Position numbers and translations under genes: made by a program. A DNA stretch of 64,000 nt from Lathyrus oleraceus (lineage: Eukaryota > Streptophyta > Magnoliopsida > Fabales > Fabaceae): positions 414,544,031 to 414,608,030 of the forward strand of contig NC_066583.1 of the NCBI RefSeq assembly GCF_024323335.1, in the 5' to 3' direction. The notes beneath the pieces are model-generated. The model was not told the origin of the DNA and made no database searches. It was given only the letters and a program-made list of their open reading frames with translations. How positions within the stretch are numbered: position 1 is the stretch's first letter; every line of letters starts with the position of its first letter. Of the stretch, positions 35,858-48,045 are shown piece by piece.

Positions 35858-36978
35858 TGAAGGTAAAGAAAAACAAGAAAGGGGGGGTTGAATTGTTTTC
35901 ACAATAGTTAAAAACTTTTGCAACATCACACACACGAAATAAGTACTAACAACACAAAGACTTTATATTGGTTCGCTTGAAATTCAAAGCTACTCTAGTC
36001 CACCCGGCCAAGGTGATTTTGCCTTCAATAAGGACTTAATCTAACAATCTCCACAAATTAGAAAACTGTCTAAGAGTTTAACAACCTCTTATCCCTCTCA
36101 AGTCTATAAACCTAAATAACTCACTTGAGGAATTACAAAGAGTTTCAGGAATACAAGTATCTGACTAGATGCTTCTAGATAAGCCGAATAAACACACTTT
36201 AAGGAACTAGGAAACACAACCACACAAAATTGAGCACAAATCTTGTATGAAAACTATTTCTTACAACAATGATAGCGAGAATATTTGAAGTATGAGAATG
36301 TTGTTCTAGCAAAGTTATTTCATTGTGTGAAGTTGTTTTCAGCAAGTTGTGAGGAGGCCTTTATATAGAACTTTGAGATGATACCGTTGGAGGGAAATCA
36401 ATGGAGATTTCGTGTCAACCATGGGAGTGAAAGGTATTAAATTTATTTTCCTTTCTATAGAAGCCTTGGTATATAATAAATTGTTTCCTTAAAGATAATT
36501 TCATTTCCAGTTGAATACTTCCAACATAAGTTCCTAATCTGGTGATGTGTTGAGCATGTATCAGAGTGAGCGTGATCAGAGTCTTTAGAGTTAGAGTTCA
36601 GATATCTGTTACATTCTTCAGATATTCTTTTGCAGAGTCTTCAAATATTCTCTTCCAGAGTATTCAGATATTCTCTTGTACAGTCTTCAGATATTCTCTT
36701 GCAGAGTCTTCAGATATTCTCTTGCAGAGTTTGAACTTCAGCGTTAGATCCTTCAGGTGATAACTCCTCAAATGCATTCAGTATGGAGTCGGATTCAATT
36801 TCTCTGTGTTGGGTTAGCTTTTCTGGACTGGTGCGGAAGTCAGATATTCGTTTCCTCAAAATCATTTTAACTTAGAATCCTGCACACTTAAGAAAAATAT
36901 TAGGGTACCAAATTGTTTCACTCTTTGTTATCATAAAAACTTAGAGATATATTGTAGAATCAAAATCTTGCTCTAACA
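35858..36978 (-). repeat. SIRE-like 3' LTR
   Basis: On the minus strand it starts TGTTAGAGCAAGATTTTG (36978) and ends CCTTCA (35858), 1121 bases. The TATA box TATATAAAGG reads at 36367-36358 on the minus strand. A 24-base tandem repeat around CTTCAGATATTCTCTTGCAGAG lies at 36600-36730. About 88% similar by eye to the solo LTR at 56056-57130. Confidence 0.88.
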
Positions 36979-36992
36979 ATCTCCCCCTTTTT
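36979..36992 (-). other. SIRE-like polypurine tract
   Basis: Minus strand AAAAAGGGGGAGAT directly before the LTR start TGTTAGAGC. Confidence 0.85.
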
Positions 36993-37499
36993 GATGATGA
37001 CAAAACTTATAATTTTGAATAAACAATAAGTACTTTTCAAAGATACTAAATTGAAAACTGATTAGAGTCAGATAGACCGACTCCCCCTGAGATTAGCAAT
37101 CTCCCCCTAAGTCTGATACTTAAGACTTTTTAATGTTTAGTATCAGATTGTTTTTTGGGGTAGAGAATTTCTTACCAGATTTTCTTAGGTTTCTTGCCTT
37201 GATTTTATTAGTTTCTCAGAAAAAGATTCATTTTCCCTTTGCTCAGATAGATCCTGGAAAATGACTTAGACTTCGCAATGATTATGTCATAATGTTAGAA
37301 GTTCATTTCTGAGAGTTAGATAATTTATTTCATCAAAAGGAATTCTATTTATTTCTCCCCCTTTTTGTCAGACTCAAAATGTAATGAATGTCCCATAGAA
37401 AAAAAAGCTTCATTAATAAGGAAAAGGATTACAAATCAAAAGGGAACAGATACAGAAGGAAATGGAGTAAAAGGCCTCAGAGGCAAAAACACTTAGAAA

Positions 37500-39573
37500 A
37501 AGTGAAAATCCTAGAGTGCCTAAGGGTTTGGAGGAGGAAGAGGAATCCTCTAAAGAAGCTCAGCCAGTAGATTTTGGATGTTGGAGTTGACTTGATCCTA
37601 CTTGCCGAGTCTGGCTCTGACTAGTCGATGTTCTTTTTGCAACTCTTCTAGAGTCCTGATGACTAAGGGAGCAAGGTCAATTGTTGATGACTCTCTTGAG
37701 TCAGAGAGACTCCTGTGATCTTCACAACATCTTCAATAGCTTTCTGAGTAGCTTCAGCAGCCAAGGCAACTTCAGCTTCAACTTTTTCTCTAGTTGTAGC
37801 TTATGCAACAACTTTCTCAATTGCCTACCTATCAGCAACTTCAACAGTTGCTTTCTGCTCAGCTTCTCTCTTCTCCTTCTCAGCTGCCTCTTGAGCCAGA
37901 GGTTTCGGGAGTGAGTTCAGAAGGTTCTGGTATAGAGGGTTCATGTATGGTTTTAGAGATTTCTGATACAGACTGAATCTTTTCAAAGTCAATCGTGGCC
38001 TGAAGTTCTGCATGGGTTTGGGAGGTTGGGTCAGAGTGTTCAGTATTGGAGGTTATGTCATAATAAGACGGGAACTAGGGTTAGAGGAAAGAGGTGGTGA
38101 TATAGGTTCGTTGAACAAAATGGCTTCAGATATGGGGATGGATGTTGTTTGGAGGTTGAATTGAGGTAATGGAGGGGAAGATGTGATATGGTTAGAGGTT
38201 AGGGGTTCAGATGGATTGGGTTCAGAAAGTATGGGTATAGAAGGTGTTGGTTGAGATTTGGATTTTTCTCTAGGAGTTGTAACTTGTGTGAAGGATGAGG
38301 TGGAGGACGTAGTTATAGTGGTTGAGAGTGTGTGTGTGTGGGGGGGGGGGGGGGTTGTTTAGGTAATGATGAGGCAAGGTTCCTAGAACTAGGAGAGAGT
38401 GGGGTTTTTGAGATAGGAGACTTACTTGGTGTTGAAGAGCTCAGAGGCACATGCTATTTATGAGTCACTGAAGATTCTCCCAGTTTGAGACTCTTCTTAT
38501 TCTTCTTCTTCTTCTTCTTCTTCTCAGAAGGTTCCCTCTTTCTCTTCAAGAAGTTAGGGGGTTGATCTAGGAGCCAGTCCAGGCTGAACCCAGAGATATC
38601 GATTCCTTGAGCTTCTAAATCCTATAAGTAGAAAGCGATGAATTTTGGAGGATCTATCTTAGAGAAAAGACACATATCATTTTCTCTTTCTCTGTGATCC
38701 TTCAGAGCTTCCCAAGATGTAAGTCTAGTGGGTTTAACTCAGACCTTGTCAATTAAGCTCATGCTCTTCAGGTTCTTCGCATTTAGAGGCTTCCCCAAGT
38801 CCACAATGATGTCTTCCATTAGATTCAGAGAAATGAGATGGTCTACCAGACCACTCTCTATCAGAATGTTTGAGATTAGTCTTCCTAGAGGATATGGTTC
38901 ATGGGATTCATGTTGTTCCTTGTGTCTCTAATAGAATCTCTGAGATACTTGAAGAGGAGAGAAGGAAGATTCAACTTCAGACCTTTATGCAGACAATAGA
39001 GAATGCACTTCTGATCCGTGTTAATGTAGTTAGAGAAGCTGGAAGAAGGACGATGATGAATGGTTCCCAGAATGATCTTGAGCCACACCCTCAGATTCTG
39101 GTGAAGCTCTTTGTTCTCGGATGATCTTCCTTTTGGGTTCTGAGAGAAGATGGTGGAGATCTTCCTTTTGTTATAGATTCTTCTTCCACTAGCCTTTTCC
39201 ATATTCAGAAGCTTTGCTATGGATCATCCCAGTCAGCGAATCTCCAGAATTCCATCACCAAGAATGTGTAGATGAGGCCATAGAGACGGTTGAAGTAGTT
39301 AGCATACCCTTGATTCTTCAGCTCTTGTGTTAAATCCATTCGATTTTTCTTAAGGTTGTTGAAATCTACCAACAACTCACAAAGAACTTCAAGCCTTTCA
39401 AAAGGAGTTGCCAGGTTTATGTGTGGAAGATGATCAAGAACATGGGGTTCTTTATAGGACGTTGTTAAAGGTGTAGCAGTAGGGGTTGCAACTTGTTGTG
39501 AAGATTCAACGTGTTGCTCAGTAGCATTCATCTCTTGGGAGTATTCAAAACTTTGTTATTGTAGAGGATTCAT
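37500..39573 (-). pseudogene. Envelope-like third gene of SIRE-type copia element, broken
   Basis: A separate gene downstream of pol, a hallmark of the SIRE lineage; its role is unproven. It starts at ATG 39573 with a stop six codons in, and a second ATG at 39531. Pieces in order: LINLATPFERLEVL-like N-terminus (39531-39217), then LRVWLKIILGTIHHRPSSS and DQKCILYCL...LRDSIRDTR (39202-38885). A long serine/proline-rich middle with a poly(G) run (38340-38354) and TTC microsatellite (about 38492-38523) follows. The C-terminus has alanine/glutamate-rich coiled coil (AAEKEKREAEQKATVEVADR, 37880-37825). Many stops and frame changes. No membrane span is evident. Confidence 0.68.
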
Positions 39574-39687
39574 GATGTTGTTGTGAAGAAGATGAAGATT
39601 GGTTGCTGAAAAGATTGGAGAGAAGTTGAGTTTATGGGTTTGTGTAAGTTGTGACTAGTAAAAATGTGAATCTGAGAATTATGGAAG

Positions 39688-39695
39688 TATATATA
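39688..39695 (-). promoter_or_regulatory. Candidate internal promoter for the envelope-like gene
   Basis: TATATATA on the minus strand, about 115 bases upstream of the ATG at 39573. A C/A-rich, G-poor stretch resembling a plant 5' UTR lies in between. The pol stop is at 40087-40085, so the spacer of about 515 bases has room for its own promoter. Inference only. Confidence 0.4.
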
Positions 39696-40084
39696 CACAC
39701 ATTCAAAACATGCAAAACGACAGTGTTAACATGAAAATTAATTATTTGCTAAAAACCGAGTTTTGACAAGTGTGCGTAGAATTAAATGCAGCTAATGATG
39801 GTGGTCTAATATCAAGATTTGCACAGTGCTCAAGGGGATCTCAACAGTTTGGATCTTGAGTTCTGATCTAAACAAGTGTATAGAAGGTCCAGAGCCACGC
39901 ATTTGAGGGACCACGTGTTGATGTTTCTAGAGTCAAGAATACCAAAAGGTGTCTAACTAGAAATATTTCTGATAAAGATGTCTTCTAACTTGTAGAATTA
40001 TCATAACCAGAGTCAGATAAACAACATATGCTTGAGTCAAAGTCTAATTTAACATCAGAGATGAGAAGCACATGTTCAGAGTCA

Positions 40085-43000
40085 TTATGGGAAACCTGCC
40101 ATATTTAAGTTGTTTAGAATGAAAAGAAATCTATCTTCAGCTAAGGTTTTTGTAAAGATATCAACCCATTGATGGTTTGTATCTATAAAATTTAAAATAA
40201 TTATCCCTATCTGAACATAATCTCTAATAAAATGGTGTTTAATTTCTATGTGCTTCTCTCTGAAATGTAAAATTGGATTCTTACTTAAGGAGATAGCAGC
40301 AGTATTATCATAAAAGATAGGGATGTTACCCTTATATATCTGAGAGTCCTCAAGCTGATTCTTTATCTAGAGCATCTGAGTGCTGCAAAGTGAAACTGAG
40401 ATGTATTCTACTTTTGCAGTTGATAGTGCAATGGTGTATTGTCCATGAGATAAGGTTTCCTCCTAGAAACTGACAGTTCCCAGATGTACTTTTGTGTTCT
40501 AACCTATCTCCAACATAATCTGCATCATAATACCAAGAAAGCATGTACTCCGATGTTTTCTTATACATCAAGTCGAGATTAGGTGTTTCCTTCAGGTACC
40601 TAAGGATTCTCTTAACAACAGTTAAGTGAGATTCCCTTGGATCTGACTGAAATCTAGCACATAGACATACCCTAAGTAATATATATGGACGAGAAATAGT
40701 CAGATAAAAGAGAGAACCTATCATACCACGATAGAGTTTCTGAAAAACCTCTTGACTTACCTCTTCCTTCTCCAGAATGCAACTAGGATGCATGAGAGTC
40801 TTGGTTGGCTTGCTTTTTGACATGTCAAATTTCTTTAGAGGATCTTCTATGTATTTTCTTTGATAGACATGTGTGGCTTCTGATGTTTGATTGATTTGAA
40901 TTACCAGAAACAACTTTAGTTCTTACATTAAGCTCATTTCAAATTCTTCCTGCATTAACTCAGAAAATTCTTGGCAAATAGAGGGGTTTGCAGAACCAAA
41001 TATTATATCATTAACATAAATCTGAAAAATCATTAGGTCGTTTCTAATGTTTTTGCAAAAGAGTGTGGAGTCCACTTTGCCTCTGATAAAATCATTTTCC
41101 AAAAGAAATGAAGTAAGTCTTTCATACCAAGCTCTGGGAGATTATTTCAGACTATAAAGCGATTTCTTAAGTTTGAAAACATGTTCTGGAAGTTTTGAGT
41201 TTTAAAAGCCAGGAGGTTGATGGGCATACACTTCTTCAGAAATGTAGTCGTTCATAAACACACTTTTGACGTCCATTTGATATAACTTTATTGTATAATT
41301 AACAACAAAGGATACAAGGAGACGAATAGACTTTAACCGCACGACTGGAGAAAAGGTTTCATTATAGTCAATCCCTTCTTCTTGACTATAACCTTGTGCC
41401 ATCAGCCGTGCTTTATTTCTGACAACTTCACCTTTTTCATTTAGTTTATTTCTCTAGACCCATTTAGTTCCAAGATCCCAAACATCATTTTTAGAAAACT
41501 GATCAAGTTCTTCCTTCATTTCCAGAATCCATTTTTTATTTTGAAGAGCTTCTTCACAGAATCTTGGCTCTATCAGAGATACTAGTCCAAGAAATGTTTC
41601 TTCAAAAACTTTAAATGTCGATCTTGTTCTGACAGGTATATCCTTGTTTACTAGAATCAGTCATTCAGAAACATTTTGCCTAATTCTTTCTCTTTTCTAA
41701 TTGATTGTGCTTGCAGGTGCTTTTGAAGTTCCTCTTTCAGCTTCTTCAGAATCATTTGTCTTTTCATCACAACCTACAAGTGTGATCTCCAGATCTGAAA
41801 ATTTATCAACTAGCTTTGACTTATCAGAGTCAAGCTTATCATCAAATCTGACATGAATTGATTCTTCCATAATTTTTGTTTCTATATTGTATACTCTATA
41901 TCCTTTAGAACATTCTGAGTATCCCAACATAATACACTTTTGTGCCTTAGATTCAAACTTGTTCAGATTGTCTTTAGTGTTCAGAATAAAACAATAGCAT
42001 CCAAAAGGATGAAAATAAGCTATGTTGGGTTTTCTTCCCTTACACAGTTCATAAGGAGTCTTCTCTAGAATAGGTCTGATAGATATTCTATTCTGAATGT
42101 AACATGTTATATTCACAACTTCTTCCAAGAAGTGCTTAGCTATATTAGTTTCATTGATCATGGTTCTGGCCATTTCTTGGAGAATCCTATTCTTCCTTTC
42201 TACAATGATTGTGGAGTTCTAGGATAGGAGAAATCGTGGGATATTCCATTAGAGTCAAAAAGTTTTTCAAAAAGTTTGTTTTTAAATTCTCCACCATGAT
42301 CACTTATGACTCTGATGATTTTAGAGTCAAAATCATTTTGCACTTTTGAACAAAAACTAGTGAACACATAATGCTATTCATTCTTGTGCCTTAAGAATTT
42401 TACCCATGTCCAACAATTAAAATCATCAAGAATGACAAGTCCATACTTCTTACCATTGACTGACGTTGTCTTAACAGGTCCAAAAAGATCAATGTGTAGA
42501 AGTTCTAGAGGTCTGGAGGTGGAAAAAACATTTTTGGTTTTGAAAGTGGTTTTAGAAAATTTCCCTTTCTGACATGCTTCAGAAAGAGCATTTGAAGAAA
42601 ACTTCAGCTTCGGCAGACCTCTGACTAATTTAAGTTTATTTAGCTTAGAAATCCTCCTCAAGCTAATGTGACTCAAGCGTCTATGCCACACCCATTGCTC
42701 TTCATTGACAGACATCAAACATTTCACGTTTTGGTTTTTCAAATTTGAAATTTTTATTTTATAAATGTTATTTTCCTCTTTCCAATGAAAAGGAATGTTC
42801 CATTTTTATGATTAACAACTTTGCACGTTTTTTGATTAAAGATAACATCATAACTATTATCACTTAATTGACTTATGGATAACAACTTATGCATTAATCC
42901 CTAACATAAAGGACATCAGAAATAGAGGGAAGAGATATGTTACCAACTATTCCAGATCCTCTAATTATTCATTCCTGATTTCCTCCAACGCCTATGAAAC

Positions 43001-43140
43001 CAACATCTTTAAGTTCCAAGTTTTAGAACATATGCTTTCTTCCCGTCATGTGTCACGAGCATCTAGAGTCCAGGTACCATGAGTGGTGTTTCAACTCTGC
43101 TGCATAGAATATCTACAACATACACTATTTTAGCCTTTGG
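40085..43140 (-). pseudogene. pol: SIRE-like pol: protease, integrase, RT, RNase H (broken)
   Basis: Order on the minus strand follows Ty1/copia: PR-INT-RT-RH. The protease site reads DSR at 43070-43062 instead of DSG, followed by a stop where copia proteins have Arg-His. Integrase: WHRRLSHISLRRI; the zinc Cys pair is damaged (SEACQKGK, first Cys to Ser); LHIDLFGP holds the first catalytic Asp; ARTMIN... and GYSECSKGYRVYN follow to 41697. RT: MAQGYSQEEGIDYNETFSPV and QMDVKSVFMND, but the catalytic box is YVND at 41018-41007 in place of YVDD. RNase H: YYDADYVGD, HKSTSGNCQFLG. It ends at TAA 40087-40085. Dead. Confidence 0.87.
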
Positions 43141-44670
43141 TACCTAGAATCTTTTGTGTCCTTTAGGATTAGTTCTCTTAGAGTTTTTGAAAACTTTGGG
43201 TTTTCTAGCGTTACATAACTTCTGTGTTTGTGCAAGTGTATAATGGTAAGAGAAAGGAGATTTTGGTTTGTTTTCTATAGTAGGTTTCTGATCATCGTCA
43301 TCAGAATCATAACCAATTCCTCTTTTTCTATTTTGACTTACACTATAGTTCATAGAAGCCATTTTGCTTCTTTCTAGGCTATTGTTCAGAAATTTATGAA
43401 AAGATTTTTCATATTTGTGTATGATGGTGACATAATTGTATGAGCTTTAGAAAGAGTTTCTTCATGTTTTGAACATTTCTTAGTTGAAAATTCTTTTTCT
43501 CTTTCATGAATAAAAAAATTTCTTTAAGTTCATAAACTTCTTTCTCAAGCTTATCACACTCTTCGACAGTTTCTTCATGAACCTTTGTCAGGCTCTTGAA
43601 CTTTTGGCGAAGCTTCTGATACAAGCTAAGAGATTCTAACAAACAGGCTTCCAGATCAGTACGAGAAAAGTCAGTGAATACCTCTTCGTATTCAGACTCT
43701 AATTCAAATGAACTTCCATAGGTAGTGGCCATGAATGATACGTTTGCGTGATCCTCTTTAGAATCATATTCTGGAGCTTCAAATTCAGAATCATCCCATG
43801 TTTCTGTGAGTAATTTCCTCTTTGCTTTGAAAGAATTCTTATTGAAGCTTTCTTTTCTGGATCAATCCTTCTTTAGCTTTGGACATTCATTTTCGTAGTG
43901 TCCAGATTCTTTGCATTCATAACACGTTACTTCCTTGTTGGGTCTGCCTCTAGAGATTGAATCTGGACGGTCTCCCTTCTGTCTGGGCCTTCTGAAGTTG
44001 TTTTATCTTTTTCTCTGGAGTTGTTCGATTCTTAATGAAAGAAGGGATAATTCTTCTTCATCGTCAGAATCTTCATTCTTAGAGCCATCAACTTCTTCCT
44101 CTTCAGCTTGAAAGGCCTTGTTGCTTTCTGGCTTTCTTCTTTCTGATCTAGACTTTAGATCAACATATTTGCTTTTCTTCTAAGGTCCATCTTCTTCAAG
44201 CTCTATTTCATGACTTCTGATAGAGCTGATAAGTTCTTCGAGACTTATGTTGTTCAGATCCTTGGATAACTTCAGAGCAGTAACCATAGGTCTCCACTTC
44301 TTAGGAAGACTTCTAATTATCTTCTTGACACGATCTACTGTAGTATATCCTTTTTCCAGAACCTTGAGTCCTGCAACCAAGGTTTGGAACCTTGAGAACA
44401 TAACTTCAACAACTTCATCATCTTCCATTCTGAAGGCTTCATGCTTCTGGATTAAGGCTACAACCTTAGTCTTTTTGACTTGATTGTTGCCTTCGTGTGT
44501 CATTTTCAAGGAGTCAAAAAATTCTTTGGATGTTTCCATGTTGGTTATATTCTCGTACTCATTGTAGGAAATAGCATTTAACATAATGGTTCTTGCTTTA
44601 TGGTGATTCTTGAAATCACGCTTTTGATCATCACTTATTTTGCTTGATGGTTATTCTGGTTATAATCAAA
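43141..44670 (-). pseudogene. gag: SIRE-like gag, N-terminus lost
   Basis: The gag core (UBN2-type) runs 44584-44180: KEFFDSLKMTHEGNNQVK, MFSRFQTLVAGLKVL, KIIRSLPKKWRPMVTALK, SLEELISSIRSHEIELEE. One zinc knuckle CYECKESGHYENEC lies at 43924-43883. An acidic segment and a coiled coil (about 43700-43450, EECDKLEKEVYELKE) lead towards the protease. The protein is cut at about 44670 by the junction with Tat-2, so the first 80-100 residues are missing. Several stops. Confidence 0.82.
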
Positions 44671-44680
44671 TTCTCATAGC

Positions 44681-46110
44681 AGAAAATGGTGTCCCCAAGA
44701 CGGCGTTTCGATGCCCTTGAGCTTTTGGACATATGAATGGGTTGTGATTCCGTTTCTTTTAAAAAACGCCGGAGCAACCTATCAAAGAGTCATGAATGCC
44801 ATATTCCATGATTTCATTGAGAAATTCATGCAGGTATATATTGATGATATTGTGATAAAATCGTCATTTGAAAATGATCATCTTGATCACCTTTGATGCT
44901 CATTTGAGAGAATGTGAAAATATGGATTAAAATGAATCCATTAAAATGTGCTTTTGGTGTACATGCAGGAGACTTCTTAGGTTTCGAGGTACACAAGAAA
45001 GGCATCGAGATCAACCAAAATAAGACAAAGGAAATTTTGCATCTCAAGCCTCCGTCGATAAAGAAACAACTCCATTCTTTGTTAGGGAAGATAAACTTCT
45101 TGATAAGATTCATATGAAATCTAAGTGGCAAGACGAATTCTTTTTTCGCCACTCCTCAAGATTGAGAAGGAAAGTGACTTTCACAGGGCGGAAAGAGCAA
45201 CAGGAGGCTTTCGATGCCATCAAAGGATACCTCACAAAGCCTCCCAATTTGTTACCTCCCAGTAGGAATAAGAATATGAGTTTGTATATTAATGCGTCAA
45301 ATACGACCATAGAAAGTATGTTAGCTCAAGAGGATGTCAGTGTTGTCGAAAGACCCATATATTACCTCAGTCAATTTTGATAGATGTTGAAACTAGGTAC
45401 AATATGATTGAAAATTTTTGCGTATGCCTATACTTCTCATGTATGAAATTAAATCAATATATAAAAACTAGTTGATGTTTATGTTTCGTCTCATTGTGAT
45501 GTTATTAAACATATTTTGTCTAAACATATTCTGCATAGTCGAATTGGGAAATGGGCGCTAGCATTAACCTGATTTTCGTTAACGTATAAGCCTTTGAGGG
45601 CTATAAAGGGCGAGATAGTGGCAGATTTTATTGTGGATCATGCCGTAGTTGAACCTTCACTAAACATGGTAGACACAAACCCTTGGCGGTTGTATTTTGA
45701 CAGGTCAAGCCACAAGAATGGAACAAGAGGTGGGGTCTTAATATTATTCCCATAAGACATTCGGACGAAGTTTAAATGTAAAGTCGACGGGAAATCTTCA
45801 AATAATGAAGCAGAGTACGAAGCCCTAATAACTGGTCTCAAAATCCTAAGAGATTTAGGGGCCAAGAAAGTAGAGATAAATGGAGATTCAAAACTAGTGA
45901 TTAGATAGATCAGACAAGAATAGAAGTGCATTAAAGAAAATTTATTGATTTATTTCACAATTGCGACAAAACTATTTGAATGCTTCGAAGTCGTCAGCAT
46001 TATGCATGTGCCAAGAATGGAGAATCAAAAAACCAACGAGATAGCACAAATCGCCTTGGAGTATAAGGTATGGAAAGAAAAGCTCAAGGATTTTATTGAG
46101 ATAAAGGAAA
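44681..46110 (+). pseudogene. pol: Tat-2 RT C-terminal half, RNase H and second RNase H (broken)
   Basis: Begins inside RT (PKTAFRCP..., then LLKNAGATYQRVMNAIFHDF). The catalytic box YIDD is intact near 44838-44849. A stop at 44896 follows, and RT resumes at 44914 (MNPLKCAFGVHAGDFLGFEVHKKGIEI). RNase H: FDAIKGYLTKPPNLLPPSRNKNMSLYINASNTTIESMLAQE (45208-45330). The second, archaeal-type RNase H (EAEYEALITGLKILRDLG) lies near 45808-45865. Stops and frame changes throughout. This is the longer of two homologous Tat copies; 45262 onwards matches Tat-1 from 32923. Confidence 0.83.
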
Positions 46111-46289
46111 AGATAACGTGACGTCGCCGCCTAATATGGCAATCCCAAAAACTAGGGGGACAGAGGACTCCGAGAACAGCTTCAGCAACAACAAATGTCT
46201 TGAAAATTTCACAATTTTTGCAAGACACGAAGTTTTTGCCATTTAAGATTTGTCGCATCAGATTGAAGGAGACCAATCATAGAGTACTT

Positions 46290-46584
46290 GGAAAATCCAG
46301 TCGGAAACATTGACAGGAAAATCAAATATAGGGCTTTAAGTTATGTACACTTGGGAAATGAGGTGTTGAAGAAAACTCCATAAGGAATATTGCTCAAGTG
46401 TCTTGGCTATACAAAAGCTTACATGGCCATATCTGAGGTACACACTAGAGCAAGTGGGGCGCACCAAGCAGGCCATAAGATGAAATGGCTTCTATTCCGA
46501 CAAGGTGTTTATTGGCTAAGAATGTTAAAAGATTGTATTGAGTTTGCCAAAGGGTTCCAATAATGTCATATGCACACGAACATC
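46290..46584 (+). pseudogene. pol: Tat-2 integrase, zinc-domain half
   Basis: Matches Tat-1 33960-34260 (HTRASGAHQAGHKMKWLLFRQG, FAKGFQ). The second zinc cysteine pair is degraded (CQQC region changed, with a stop at 46561). It is interrupted at 46584 by the plus-strand copia element, exactly between zinc domain and catalytic core; the core resumes at 54461. Confidence 0.8.
46580..46584. repeat. Target-site duplication of young copia element, left copy (ACATC)
   Basis: ACATC at 46580-46584 and 54456-54460. Confidence 0.95.
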
Positions 46585-47946
46585 TGTAGGTGTTTAATTG
46601 GCTGCATTATATGGTAAAACACTAATGTCTTGACTGATGTCATGACATGTATGTGTGACTACATTGTAGTTACTGCAGGACTAGCTAACACAGGATTATT
46701 GAATGCTGTGACATTCATACCTGTCAACAGATACTAAGGAACAGAAGTTCTGTTAGAACTTAGTATTCATTTGCAGTCTGGTTATCAAGGAAGAACCAGA
46801 CCTGGCATAAGGCCTACTGACTGAATGTCAAACTGGATGTTGTGACATTCATCATTGACAGCAGCTACTGAAGATTAGGAAGAGTGGTGTTCTGCTATAC
46901 TTCAGCATATGACTTAGTTTGTTCTTCAAGAGAATAACAGAACTAACTTAAGGCCAATTGTGTATATGTTAAGTTGGACACTTTGACATTTATTAATGTA
47001 AGCTGTTACTGTAGTATGGTCATTTTGATCATGTAAAGGTCAGCAAATTTGTACAGTTTGTTTTCTGGAAAAACAGACTCAGCATATGGACCTTGATGTC
47101 AAGCTGAATGTCGTGACATTCATTCCTGACAGCATATGCTAAATTGTAGGTTGTTCAGTTTTCTGTTTCAGCTTTTTCTCAGGCTATTCTTTAGGGATTC
47201 AACAGCTGAGAGAAAATCCAGGAAATCAACAACCAAGCTACATTCAATGAACCTAACAAATAGCCTATTTGTTAGCAACCTAAATGTTGAATTTGAGGGA
47301 ACTTGTGTGACCTAAAATTCAGGAAAATACTGGTGCAAAAGCCCAGGTGCTGCAATATAAAAAGGAAGGCATTCCTTCATTCAGTTTCGGGGATTTTGAG
47401 GCGTGAAGATTTAGTGTGTCCATCATACTTCACTGCTGTATTTTGTGAGTCTAGTATTAGACGTATCTTGTAAGCCAAGCCATTATCAAGTAGATGATAG
47501 CTTTGGCATAGGGTGTTCATTGAGTTGTAAGTGTTGTGTCACTCAAAGCTTTTAAGCGTGAGTGCTGTCTATCTTTATTTAAGCTGTGAAGCATAATCAA
47601 GAGTTGTTTTTGAAGTGTGACTTCAAAGTGTCTTTAATATCACTGAGGTGATTGAGGGGGAGTGAGTAGGAACTCTGATCTTAGGTTAAGATTGAAATTG
47701 CATTGGGTAGGGATTAAGTGAGAAGTTGTAAACGGGTGAGTTTAGCTTTGAATTGATACTACTAATAGTGGATTTCCTCCCTGGCTTGGTAGCCCCCAGA
47801 TGTAGGTCATGTTGGACTGAACTGGGTGAACAATTACTTGTGTTATTTACTGCACTTACTGTTAAGTTCTACATAATCCCTGTCTGTGCAGAATTGGATG
47901 TCATAACAACCAGTGTGACATCCAAAGTCTGATAACTAGAATTTCA
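46585..47946 (+). repeat. Young copia 5' LTR (1362 bp)
   Basis: TGTAGGTGTTTAATTGG...AATTTCA. The U3 holds four degenerate repeats about 135 bases apart, each centred on a palindrome of type GAATGTCGTGACATTC (cores near 46709, 46842, 46982, 47113). TATAAAAAGG at 47356-47365. Confidence 0.93.
47356..47365 (+). promoter_or_regulatory. TATA box of young copia 5' LTR
   Basis: TATAAAAAGG, conserved in the 3' LTR at 53865-53874. Transcription would start about 30 bases downstream. Confidence 0.75.
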
Positions 47947-47948
47947 AT

Positions 47949-47960
47949 TGGCATCAGAGC
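47949..47960 (+). other. Primer-binding site, initiator tRNA-Met type
   Basis: TGGCATCAGAGC, one base different from the TGGTATCAGAGC typical of Ty1/copia, two bases after the LTR end. Confidence 0.85.
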
Positions 47961-48045
47961 AGGCACCCTGCCTGTGAAGTTCTGGGTGAGATCTATGGAA
48001 GTTACTTTCTAGGATACCCTCACAGGCAGAACTTCCAAGGTGAAG

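Larger units (their letters stand above)
35858..44680 (-). mobile_element. SIRE-like Ty1/copia element with envelope-like gene, 5' end lost
   Basis: Reading the minus strand: gag (44.67-43.14 kb), protease, integrase, RT and RNase H (to 40085), a 515-bp spacer, an envelope-like gene (39573 to about 37500), purine tract and 3' LTR (36978-35858). The 5' LTR, primer site and gag start are missing; at about 44680 the sequence switches to plus-strand Tat RT. All genes are decayed. Confidence 0.87.
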
